Shown here: piece after piece, positions 1-7,132 of the stretch | Numbering within the stretch: position 1 is the first letter of the stretch | How the letters are laid out: each line of letters opens with the position of its first letter | NCBI GenBank assembly: GCA_028279265.1 | Contig: JANQOC010000051.1 | Location: forward strand, 1-7,542 | Direction of reading: 5' to 3' | DNA: 7,542 bases | From: Hyphomicrobiales bacterium | Lineage (GTDB): Bacteria > Pseudomonadota > Alphaproteobacteria > Rhizobiales > CAYWUX01 | The notes under the pieces: model-generated | Databases searched by the model: none | What the model saw: only the letters and a program-made list of their open reading frames with translations | What the model was told of the DNA's origin: nothing | Made by a program: the position numbers and the translations under genes

Positions 1-957
1 CTGCGTGGCCTGCCAGAACTTCTTGGCCATTGAGACAGTCGCAAAGAAAGGATCCGTCGCAGTTTCGACCACGCAATCGATATCCAGCATATTCGCGAGC
101 TCTTTAACGATTGGCAGAGCCTTTTTCCGGCAATCCGCTACATAGTCTTCCGTACCGACAAATACCAACTCGCGAACACTAAATTCATAAAGACGGTCCA
201 GCCCGTGAATATTGCGGGATTCGTAACGGAAAACACGGCCCATCCATGTAAATGCTTCGCCTGTTTCATAGACTTTGCCTTTGAGCGTTGGATAACATGG
301 GAAGCAGGCTGCCGGATTTAAGCACATCCCATCCATGTGAACATGATCCTGGGGTGGCATAATCGCGCCTTCCGCACAAGAATTCGCCTGACGAAATGCT
401 TCAATGGCATCGAAATCCTCGATCATGTTGCCAACGAAGGTCACGGCGTTTGGATGGGAATCAAAGTAGCCACATTTATGGAGCGTATCTTTGTCAACCA
501 GTGCCGGATAATGTCCGTCATGGGCATTAAACGTTCGGCGATAGATTTCACCGGCTTTTCTGTTCAGAAGCTGTGAAAGTTTGAGGACGGGCCCGGAGTA
601 GGCGACCTGCCCCTTTCCATACTCAAAAATCCAACCTTTTTCCGACAGCAGCTCATTGACATTGTGGACATACTCACCGGAGTCTTTTCGTTGTGTTTCA
701 AAAAAGACTTTACTTTCGAATCCGGTTAGATGCTTAGCCATGACATCGACAAACCGCTTTGCTTTATCGATGGATCCCTCAATGTCATCTGAATTCTTGA
801 GGTATACAGTGGCTGTTTTGTACCCTTCTTCAACAACAATTTTTTCAATTGCGACCGATACAAAAACTGACTCTTTTTCGATGTCTCCCGCAATCTCTTC
901 ATTTACCTGTCGCGGCAAATCGATTACGACCGTCTCGTACTCTTGTACTAACTCCAT
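1..957 (-). CDS. Amino acid--[acyl-carrier-protein] ligase-like protein (class II aaRS homologue), C-terminus cut by window edge
   Basis: 319 residues are visible from ATG at 957; the C-terminus lies left of the window. The core from about residue 100 onward resembles the SerRS-like amino acid:carrier-protein ligases, which activate a small amino acid (glycine or alanine in studied members) as an adenylate and load it on the phosphopantetheine of a carrier protein. Seen: a Gly-Tyr-Phe segment near 164-166, the family signature NPAACFPCYP at 214-223, and class II motif 2 VFRYE at 242-246 (Arg244, Glu246) followed by SVRELVFVG at 260-268. Cys218 and Glu263 sit 45 residues apart, the spacing I recall for the first two zinc ligands of the Bradyrhizobium enzyme; the third (Cys) would lie beyond the edge. 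Residues 1 to about 95 form an acidic extension that the minimal ligases lack and that I do not recognise. The start is supported by AAGGGG seven bases upstream. It is the third gene of a leftward operon. A true SerRS is less likely because the signature differs and the tRNA-binding coiled-coil arm is absent. Confidence 0.8.
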   Translation of the reverse strand, partial: MELVQEYETVVIDLPRQVNEEIAGDIEKESVFVSVAIEKIVVEEGYKTATVYLKNSDDIEGSIDKAKRFVDVMAKHLTGFESKVFFETQRKDSGEYVHNVNELLSEKGWIFEYGKGQVAYSGPVLKLSQLLNRKAGEIYRRTFNAHDGHYPALVDKDTLHKCGYFDSHPNAVTFVGNMIEDFDAIEAFRQANSCAEGAIMPPQDHVHMDGMCLNPAACFPCYPTLKGKVYETGEAFTWMGRVFRYESRNIHGLDRLYEFSVRELVFVGTEDYVADCRKKALPIVKELANMLDIDCVVETATDPFFATVSMAKKFWQATQ

Positions 958-964
958 TTTTTGA

Positions 965-970
965 CCCCTT
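965..970 (-). promoter_or_regulatory. Ribosome binding site of the ligase-like gene
   Basis: Read on the minus strand this is AAGGGG, seven bases before the ATG at 957. It lies in the 27-bp gap after the MBOAT stop. No terminator hairpin fits in that gap, which supports co-transcription. Confidence 0.6.
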
Positions 971-984
971 GTCCTTTATCGTTA

Positions 985-2502
985 TTAAAACTGGTAGTAG
1001 AGGAACGCCGAATTGTCTCCCATAGTGGTAATTCCAACCAGCAACACCAGAGCTGTTGCAATTGACCACATGGGAGAAGGCTTCCAGATGGGCATACCCG
1101 CGAACTCTTTTTTATCGAGTTCATCCTGTTTCCAGATTCCTCTGAGTAATTCCTGACTATTTGGCGCCGCGAGAATGATCGTTCCGAACAGCAATATGAA
1201 AGTTGCCGCCATTCTTTTGTCAAACTCAACGTACACGGCAAGCGAGGCATCAATGGTGCCGGGGATGAATTGAGCAACACCCCACATAGTTGCCAGAATA
1301 TGGGTTGCGACTTCCAGGTCCGCGGCACGGAATACAACCAGGCCTGAGACCACAACAGACATAGTGAGAGTCCACCCCAAAAAGTTTGGCAGTTTTATTC
1401 CATTGAACTCGCGCCAGGCGTGATCTATCGCCAGCGCAAAACCGTGGATCAGTCCGTAGACGACAAACGTCCATCCGGCTCCATGCCAAATTCCGGCGAC
1501 GAGAAATGTCACAATTACGGGCCCGCCAGCGGTTACAGCATATTTTCTGAAGTGGCCATAATTGTCGCCCAAAGCTCTACGCATGCCATTCATGGCCAGA
1601 GGAGAAAAGACATAATTCGTGAAGAACCGCGTCATGGTCATGTGCCAGCGTCTCCAGAAATCAGAGATGCTCGTTGCCTTCAGCGGGGAATTGAAATTCA
1701 GCGGCAGTTTCAGGCCAAATATCAGGCCAATGCCGATGGCCATATCCGAATAGCCGGAGAAATCGAAATAGAGCTGAATTGTATAGGCCAAAGATCCGAG
1801 CCAGGCCGCAGTCAGGGTTACCAGCTGGCCATCCGCAACACTGTCAAAAACAGTATTGGCATAAGGAGCGATTGAATCAGCTATTACAACCTTTTTGAAG
1901 AGTCCGATCGCGAATATGGTGAGGCCAACGATTATTCTTTGAGGCTCAATGAAACGATCTTTTCTATTGTTGAGCTGCTCAAAAATCTCCTTTTGCAGGA
2001 CCAGCGGGCCAGCGGTTACACAGGGGAAAAAGGTCGCAAACAGCAGATACTTGCTTAATCCCGGCTTACGCAACTGCCCGCCATACGCTTCGATTAAATA
2101 TCCGATCTGGATAAATGTGAAAAACGAAACACCAACAGGCAGTAAGATATTCAGGTGCGAGAACTCTCCGCCGGTGAACTGGTTGACGATATCGATCGCA
2201 AAGTTCGTGTATTTGAAATAACCCAGCGCAAGTAAATTTCCGACCACACCGAATGTAAGAACATAGCCGGACCCCTTTCTTCCATTCATGGAAATCAGCA
2301 TATTTCCAATCATGTAGTTAGTGAGCACGGACAATATCAGAACCATGACCAGTACTGTTCCGAAGAACGAGTAAAACAGAACTGAAATCACGCCCAATAC
2401 GGGAATTGCCGTATCCCAACCGCCGATGCGATGAGCCAGATATGTGATCAAAAAGGCTGCGGGCAGAAAAATAAGTATGAATTCATATGAGCTAAAGGCC
2501 AT
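985..2502 (-). CDS. MBOAT family membrane-bound O-acyltransferase (AlgI/DltB-like)
   Basis: 505 residues, a normal full length for bacterial MBOAT proteins. It is very hydrophobic, with roughly a dozen membrane segments along its length. Family marks are plain: LYFDFSGYSDMAIGIG at 244-259, the DFWRRWHMTMTRFF block at 281-294, and the catalytic-histidine motif GIWHGAGW at 337-344 (His340). The C-terminus FLYYQF is the usual ending of AlgI-like proteins. MBOATs of this group move an acyl group across the inner membrane to an extracytoplasmic hydroxyl: AlgI acetylates alginate, DltB passes D-alanine from carrier protein DltC. The donor here is unknown, but the next gene encodes a probable amino acid:carrier-protein ligase and the previous gene an SGNH domain, so a DltB-like use of an aminoacyl carrier is inferred. 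A strong AGGAGG site five bases upstream fixes the start, which lies one base after the upstream stop, so translation is probably coupled. An ordinary O-acetyltransferase remains the main alternative. Confidence 0.93.
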   Translation of the reverse strand: MAFSSYEFILIFLPAAFLITYLAHRIGGWDTAIPVLGVISVLFYSFFGTVLVMVLILSVLTNYMIGNMLISMNGRKGSGYVLTFGVVGNLLALGYFKYTNFAIDIVNQFTGGEFSHLNILLPVGVSFFTFIQIGYLIEAYGGQLRKPGLSKYLLFATFFPCVTAGPLVLQKEIFEQLNNRKDRFIEPQRIIVGLTIFAIGLFKKVVIADSIAPYANTVFDSVADGQLVTLTAAWLGSLAYTIQLYFDFSGYSDMAIGIGLIFGLKLPLNFNSPLKATSISDFWRRWHMTMTRFFTNYVFSPLAMNGMRRALGDNYGHFRKYAVTAGGPVIVTFLVAGIWHGAGWTFVVYGLIHGFALAIDHAWREFNGIKLPNFLGWTLTMSVVVSGLVVFRAADLEVATHILATMWGVAQFIPGTIDASLAVYVEFDKRMAATFILLFGTIILAAPNSQELLRGIWKQDELDKKEFAGMPIWKPSPMWSIATALVLLVGITTMGDNSAFLYYQF

Positions 2503-2503
2503 C

Positions 2504-4903
2504 TTATCCTCCTAACCGCGCGACAGAATTCGTTTGTTGTTTTGTTTTAATCAGCTTGTTGTATTGATTCAGCAGTTTACCGAGGCATGTCGCGTTCGAG
2601 TGTTCGGCGTCGATATACATTTTTGCATCGCAGCCGACTTCTCTGGGATCAAAACTACCGATGATCGGCAGATTGTATTTCCTCGCATATGACTTCGTTA
2701 ATTCCTTTACCTTCTCCAGACCCTGCATGTATGGAGTACCCGCAACTTCATCGTAGAATTCGGGATTAAACGGCGGATGGGCGAGAACAATTCTAACACC
2801 TTCCGACTGCAGGAAATTCAGCAGCTTGTCGATTGACTCGACCCCGATCGGATCAATTTTCGGGGGAGCATACTTACTCGCTTCAGCAAATGCCAAGGCT
2901 TCCTGACGCGCACGAGCCCGAGTGAAGGTTGCCTGGTGTTCTCTTGACCAGATGATGGAGCCTCCAGGCAGCAGCACATCCAGGCCATCGAACTTGTTCT
3001 TTTCGGTTGCATGGGGCATCTCTTTCGCGAGAAACTCCCGGCGGATATTTTCCCAAAGCAGGGGAAGCGACAGAAGTTCGCGCCACGTTTGGACTTCCAT
3101 TGTCTTGAAATAGCTATGCGGTTTGATACCCAGCCTTTGGGCCATTTTCCGATAGTACTTGATACCGGGATACCAGAGAAAATCCGTCCGGTCTTCAACG
3201 GGTGTAAACAGTTTGTCCCGGATTGCGATTATAACTTCCTTAGGCAAACGGTTGTGCTGTACATACATTTGCGCAACCGCCAGCATGTCTTCGTAGTAAT
3301 CTCTATGAACATGGGAATTGTAGAAATTAATGCCGGGCATGAGGTCCACATGGGCTTCCTGCCAATGACTGGCCCCCATCACAATGGCATCAGGCGCCTG
3401 TTTCATTTTTGAAATTGTTGCGTTGCGGAGATCGCGAATATTGATATTCAGGTCGAAGACACCAAAATTCTGTCCTTCGGTGTGAACTTTCGCAACATTG
3501 TCGATCAGGTTGTCATCAAACAGCATCGGTGCATAAAGCTTGTTCAACTGCCAGACAGCCACGCAACCAGCCAAGGTACAGGCAACCACAATCCCAATAT
3601 TCTTTAGTATATGCCGGTCGATCTTCTGCTTCAGATAGATTTGCTGGCATTCCGCATAGGCTTCTTCGGTGTGCTGTTTCAATCGATTCAGAAGCGCTGG
3701 TATCTTATCTTCAGCTGTTTGTGGCTGGATATTGTGATGAATAGCGGGATCCAGTTTTATCGCCAGGTTTGTGGAACTGTTAAGTGACATAGTCTGTACG
3801 GAATGGGCGAGTTCCCATCGATCCAGATCGATCGTGTTAGCACTGGAATTTGAGCCCAAAAGATTGCTGCCAATGGATCTTGACCCCTCGGGGCCGGTTT
3901 GGCCCGATGCGTATCCGTCTGTTGCAGGCTCCAGATTTAATTCCAACTGAGGCTCTTTGTTGGACTCGGTCGGTGTATATTCCGACGAAAAAATGTTTTT
4001 GGGCAAAAATATAAACAGCAGCAGAGGCACCAGGAATACGGGCACCTGGGCAATGCCGACATATATCGATAAGTCACCATGGGCCATTTGGCTGAGCAAA
4101 CCATAACAAAGGCCGATATTTCTGAAGCCACCGAGCAGTGCACTTGTAACAATGAACCGTCTACTGCTCTTGATCATGATCAGAAAAGTGAATGACAGGA
4201 TAACCGTAGTGATACCCAAAGAGTACATCAGATAAAGCAGAACTCTCTCGGGATCGGTTTCCAATGTCTGGGCGGCGGGTCCCATGATGGCAAAACCAAA
4301 TACAAGCAAGGATAGAATTGAAGCCCAGCGGCTCACAAATTCCAGCTTGTCGCTGGTTTTTTCCGACAATCCGGATGTCAGAATCTTGTAAACGAACATG
4401 ATCGCGATAGGTAATACAATGAACATACCAACATTCATCGCGAATATCTTCAGATCCAAATCTACAAACTCGCCGTGATATACGCCGAAGAAAATGAAGA
4501 TCGAAACGGGCATCAGCAGTGTCGAAAGAATGACAGATTGAATGGCCTGGTGCCTGTTTAGGTCAAGCATTTGAGCAAGTGCGGGAGAAGCGAATAGCGA
4601 ACCGGCCGTCACTGTAATAAGAGCGTAAAAAACAAGATTCTTGTTCAGCCCCAGCGCCGGTCCAAGTACGAGAATTACGGCAGGCAAAACCAGTTGTTGC
4701 CAAACAACTAGCTTCAGAGACTCCCTGCGTATCATAAAGAAACTCACGGACAGTTTGTGAGCCGTCGGCAGTAGAGAGAATGTCACGACACAAAATAGTG
4801 CAGGTAACAAATACGGCCGGAAAAATTGTGATATTGGATGCCAGATTAAGGCTATCGCAATACCGACTGCAAGAATAATGGCTGCTAGTTTTTTTTCACT
4901 CAT
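2504..4903 (-). CDS. Fusion membrane protein: SBF/BART-type transporter-like domain plus extracytoplasmic SGNH domain
   Basis: 799 residues from ATG at 4903. The N-terminal 300 residues hold ten likely membrane helices (about 6-22, 31-46, 63-82, 90-111, 121-141, 152-173, 193-211, 222-244, 251-273, 278-301). The spacing and the GGFRNIGLCYGLL stretch at 258-270 resemble the bile acid:sodium symporter (SBF) branch of the BART superfamily. A polar Ser/Asn/Glu-rich linker (302-434), probably cytoplasmic, leads to an eleventh helix (435-456) that would put the rest outside the membrane. Residues 457-799 look like an SGNH/GDSL-type domain: GASHWQ at 510-515 with Ser512 as likely nucleophile, a strand-loop VLAHPPFNP at 706-714, and DAEHSN at 765-770 with Asp765 and His768 completing the triad. 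SGNH proteins partner MBOATs in the AlgJ/AlgX and Dlt pathways. An in-frame TTG at 4936 would add 11 residues; neither start has a good Shine-Dalgarno. The transporter-domain assignment is less certain than the SGNH one. It is the first gene of the operon. Confidence 0.82.
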   Translation of the reverse strand: MSEKKLAAIILAVGIAIALIWHPISQFFRPYLLPALFCVVTFSLLPTAHKLSVSFFMIRRESLKLVVWQQLVLPAVILVLGPALGLNKNLVFYALITVTAGSLFASPALAQMLDLNRHQAIQSVILSTLLMPVSIFIFFGVYHGEFVDLDLKIFAMNVGMFIVLPIAIMFVYKILTSGLSEKTSDKLEFVSRWASILSLLVFGFAIMGPAAQTLETDPERVLLYLMYSLGITTVILSFTFLIMIKSSRRFIVTSALLGGFRNIGLCYGLLSQMAHGDLSIYVGIAQVPVFLVPLLLFIFLPKNIFSSEYTPTESNKEPQLELNLEPATDGYASGQTGPEGSRSIGSNLLGSNSSANTIDLDRWELAHSVQTMSLNSSTNLAIKLDPAIHHNIQPQTAEDKIPALLNRLKQHTEEAYAECQQIYLKQKIDRHILKNIGIVVACTLAGCVAVWQLNKLYAPMLFDDNLIDNVAKVHTEGQNFGVFDLNINIRDLRNATISKMKQAPDAIVMGASHWQEAHVDLMPGINFYNSHVHRDYYEDMLAVAQMYVQHNRLPKEVIIAIRDKLFTPVEDRTDFLWYPGIKYYRKMAQRLGIKPHSYFKTMEVQTWRELLSLPLLWENIRREFLAKEMPHATEKNKFDGLDVLLPGGSIIWSREHQATFTRARARQEALAFAEASKYAPPKIDPIGVESIDKLLNFLQSEGVRIVLAHPPFNPEFYDEVAGTPYMQGLEKVKELTKSYARKYNLPIIGSFDPREVGCDAKMYIDAEHSNATCLGKLLNQYNKLIKTKQQTNSVARLGG
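2508..2513 (-). promoter_or_regulatory. Strong Shine-Dalgarno of the MBOAT gene, inside the end of the upstream gene
   Basis: AGGAGG on the minus strand, five bases before the ATG at 2502. It encodes the last Gly codons of the upstream protein, whose TAA is at 2506-2504. The arrangement implies translational coupling and matched output of the two membrane proteins. Confidence 0.8.
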
Positions 4904-4981
4904 ACCCACGCAAACAGTCGAGACTGCTCCCCGCAAAAACCTAAATTTAAATGAGTGGAAGGCGCATCAATTCGACAATGA

Positions 4982-5020
4982 TTGAGTTATCTTCACCACC
5001 CCGCCAACTCAAACCTTGAG
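4982..5020. repeat. Inverted-repeat cluster TTGAGTT / AACTCAA / TTGAG, possible operator
   Basis: TTGAGTT (4982-4988) is matched by AACTCAA (5006-5012), a perfect 7-bp inverted repeat with a 17-base gap. The second arm then forms a tighter repeat, CTCAA-acc-TTGAG (5008-5020). Three half-sites with the TTGAG core in 39 bp of a divergent promoter region could bind a regulator, but short arms like these also arise by chance. Confidence 0.3.
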
Positions 5021-5135
5021 CAACTAACTACAGTATTAGTACTTAATTTTCGTAAATTTAAAGATCAGAAATCATTAACCAATTTTGAATGTCTTACCGA
5101 TAGTTTCTAGCTCGAATTTCGAATAGTTTAGAATC

Positions 5136-5139
5136 GGAG
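5136..5139 (+). promoter_or_regulatory. Ribosome binding site of the histidine kinase gene
   Basis: GGAG ten bases before the ATG at 5150, slightly long but usable spacing. It supports this start over the internal ATG codons, which would cut into the first PAS domain. Confidence 0.5.
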
Positions 5140-5149
5140 ACATTTTGAA

Positions 5150-7129
5150 ATGTCAATTGTTGAATCCTCCCTTCCCATTGCGACGAATTCATCTAACCCA
5201 GATACTAATTTGATAGAATCTATCTTTGACGGATGCGATGTTGGTCTGGCGATTTTCGATTTTGACTACAGCCTACTTAAATGCAATGATCACTACCGCC
5301 ACTTGTGCGGTTACAACCGAACAGACTTGTTGCCTGGAACCAAGCTGGAGACTTTGATTGAGCTGACATTAATTGCGCAAGGTACGGAGTCGCTCACGGC
5401 GCAACGATCCGCACGTAACACAATCTTAACGATTGAACACAAACCGTCTCATACGTTCAGGATCGTTACCAAAGACGGAAAGTCCATCGAGGTCTGCCGA
5501 AGGAAAGTAGGGGAAATCCTCGTCGAGACCGTCAAGGAAGTAACGGATCATACAACCGAGATTTCCGCCCACAACAAGCTGGAACAATTTGCGACAACCG
5601 TCCGAGACAGAATGTCACATGCCATGAATGCCATGGCGGATGGTTTTGCCCTTTATGACAGGGAAGACAGACTGTCTTTTTACAATGCCAAGTACGTTGA
5701 TCTGAATCCTCACATTAAAGATCTGATCATGCCCGGCGCCAAGTTCGAGGATATGCTGCGTGAAGGTGTGGAACGGGGCGGCTTCAATTTGAATGGGGCA
5801 AACAAAGAGCAGTTTATCCAGTGGCGAATTCAAGAACACTTAAATCCTTCCGATCCTTATGAAGTTGAACTTGAGGATGGCAGATGGATACTAATAAACG
5901 AAAAAAAGACCCATGATGGCGGAATAGTTGGCACGCGTTCCGATATTACAGAAATGAAAAAGCGAGAGCTTCACATTCAGAAGATCTCCTGGGAGCTTAA
6001 AGAAAGAAACTTTCACTTCGACACGGCCCTGAACAATATGATCCAGGGCCTGTGCATGTTCGATGAACATCAACGTCTCATCGTCTGTAATAAGCAGTAC
6101 CTGGTCATGTATGGCTTTTCCGATGAAGTCGTTAAGCCCGGCATAAAAATCCGGGAGATCATGGAATACAGTGTCTCTCTGGGCAACTATTCTGCCGAAG
6201 AAGCCGAACAAGCATTGTCAGAGCGTCCGGATCCGGACCGTTTGAATAAAAGGTCGACGATCAAGCAACGTCTGAAAGATGGTCGGGTGATAGCCGTGAT
6301 GAATGAACCCATGACAAATGGTGGTACGATCGCGACTTATCAGGATATTACACAGCTGGAAAATCATGAGAAAAAGCTAGTTGACTATACGAAAAAATTA
6401 GAACGATCAAACAAAGAGTTACAGGACTTTGCTCATGTTGCATCTCATGATCTTCAGGAACCCCTGAGAAAAATTGAAGCCTTCGGCAGCCGGCTGGTGA
6501 AAAAATACGGAGATACCCTGCCGGATGACGGGAAAATGTTCGTCGACAGCATGCAGAATGCGGCGTTCAGAATGCGCGTTCTGATTAATGACCTGCTGTC
6601 TTATTCACGGGTCACCACCAAGGCCAATCCTTTCAAACAGATCGATCCGAACAAGATTCTAGCGGACGTTCTCTCCGATATGCAGGTGTCTATCGAAGAA
6701 AGTGGTGCCGTGATCTCGGCTGACAAACTACCTGAATTTGACGGAGATCCTGTCCAGATACGACAGCTGTTCCAGAATATCGTCAGCAATTCAATCAAGT
6801 ACAGAAAACCTGATGTCGCGCCGGAAATAAATATTGAAAGTAAGCTGGTCAGAAACCAAACCGAGGACGCCCTTTCTAAAAACAATGTGGTTATCGCATT
6901 CACTGATAACGGCATTGGCTTCGAAGAAGAGTATAAGGAGAAGATTTTCACAATCTTCCAAAGACTACATGGTCGCCTTGAGTATGAAGGGACCGGTATT
7001 GGACTGGCAACATGCCGCAAAATTATTGACCGCCACAATGGTGAAATCAGAGCAACCGGAGAACCCAATGTAGGTTCCAAGTTTGTTATTCAGCTACCTC
7101 AGTACCAGACAAATCATAGTGAGGCATAG
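5150..7129 (+). CDS. Soluble multi-PAS sensor histidine kinase
   Basis: 659 residues, no signal peptide or membrane helix, so a cytoplasmic sensor. Three PAS-type domains come first: about 20-135, 155-270 (MADGFALYDREDRLSFYNAKY) and 290-405 (MIQGLCMFDEHQRLIVCNKQY); the last two resemble PAS_7. A short coiled segment (405-425) leads to the HisKA domain, with the phospho-acceptor His433 in FAHVASHDLQEPLRK. The ATPase domain follows: N-box QNIVSNSIKYRK (542-553, Asn543 and Asn547), G1 DNGIG (586-590), F-box near 600-603 and G2 GTGIGLA (614-620), all intact. The HisKA/ATPase part is of the type found in Cph1-like phytochrome kinases, but no GAF/PHY chromophore region is present, so the signal is unknown. 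The PAS segments show no obvious LOV cysteine motif, and the bound ligand, if any, cannot be read. The response regulator starts three bases after the stop, so the two are almost certainly a cognate pair. Confidence 0.93.
   Translation: MSIVESSLPIATNSSNPDTNLIESIFDGCDVGLAIFDFDYSLLKCNDHYRHLCGYNRTDLLPGTKLETLIELTLIAQGTESLTAQRSARNTILTIEHKPSHTFRIVTKDGKSIEVCRRKVGEILVETVKEVTDHTTEISAHNKLEQFATTVRDRMSHAMNAMADGFALYDREDRLSFYNAKYVDLNPHIKDLIMPGAKFEDMLREGVERGGFNLNGANKEQFIQWRIQEHLNPSDPYEVELEDGRWILINEKKTHDGGIVGTRSDITEMKKRELHIQKISWELKERNFHFDTALNNMIQGLCMFDEHQRLIVCNKQYLVMYGFSDEVVKPGIKIREIMEYSVSLGNYSAEEAEQALSERPDPDRLNKRSTIKQRLKDGRVIAVMNEPMTNGGTIATYQDITQLENHEKKLVDYTKKLERSNKELQDFAHVASHDLQEPLRKIEAFGSRLVKKYGDTLPDDGKMFVDSMQNAAFRMRVLINDLLSYSRVTTKANPFKQIDPNKILADVLSDMQVSIEESGAVISADKLPEFDGDPVQIRQLFQNIVSNSIKYRKPDVAPEINIESKLVRNQTEDALSKNNVVIAFTDNGIGFEEEYKEKIFTIFQRLHGRLEYEGTGIGLATCRKIIDRHNGEIRATGEPNVGSKFVIQLPQYQTNHSEA
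7121..7124 (+). promoter_or_regulatory. Ribosome binding site deciding the GTG start of the response regulator
   Basis: GAGG eight bases before GTG at 7133, inside the last codons of the kinase gene. It decides for the GTG start: the first in-frame ATG (7265) would remove the acidic pocket and first strands of the receiver fold. Confidence 0.6.
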
Positions 7130-7132
7130 GTC

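Larger units (their letters stand above)
4904..5149. promoter_or_regulatory. Divergent intergenic control region
   Basis: AT-rich spacer between the leftward envelope operon and the rightward kinase gene, so both promoters should lie here. I see no convincing sigma-70 pair. The best leftward candidate, read on the minus strand, is TTGAGT, 17 bases, TAACTC (5012-4984), which is weak and overlaps the inverted repeat at 4982-5020. For the kinase gene only TTGAAT (5085-5090) stands out, without a good -10 partner. ATTTAAAT lies at 4944-4951. No rho-independent terminator, small RNA or riboswitch was recognised. Confidence 0.55.

Noticed and set aside
1..957. Reading the left gene as a genuine seryl-tRNA synthetase
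   Set aside because: The NPAACFPCYP signature and short spacing to motif 2 fit carrier-protein ligases, and the long coiled-coil tRNA arm is absent. The missing C-terminus leaves some doubt.
337..964. Plus-strand open frames at 337-576 and 656-964
   Set aside because: They lie wholly opposite the ligase-like gene, show no domain pattern or start signal, and are best read as antisense shadows.
948..1355. Minus-strand open frame of 135 codons overlapping the MBOAT 3' end
   Set aside because: It is in another frame of the well-supported MBOAT gene, and its Ser/Trp/Cys/Leu-rich product looks like no protein family.
1525..2020. 13-base direct repeat GCCAGCGGTTACA at 1525-1537 and 2008-2020
   Set aside because: Both copies are inside the MBOAT coding sequence and encode similar short Val-Thr-Ala-Gly stretches; too short and too far apart to mean a mobile element.
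3935..4870. Acyltransferase-3 (OafA-like) identity for the N-terminal membrane half of the fusion protein
   Set aside because: The AT3 hallmarks (N-terminal His and Arg-x-x-Arg segments near the first helices) are not visible, while the SBF-like GGFRN stretch is.
5106..5126. TCGAA direct repeat (5112-5116 and 5119-5123) with internal TTCGAA palindrome upstream of the kinase gene
   Set aside because: Too short in AT-rich sequence to separate from chance, and not linked to a recognisable promoter.
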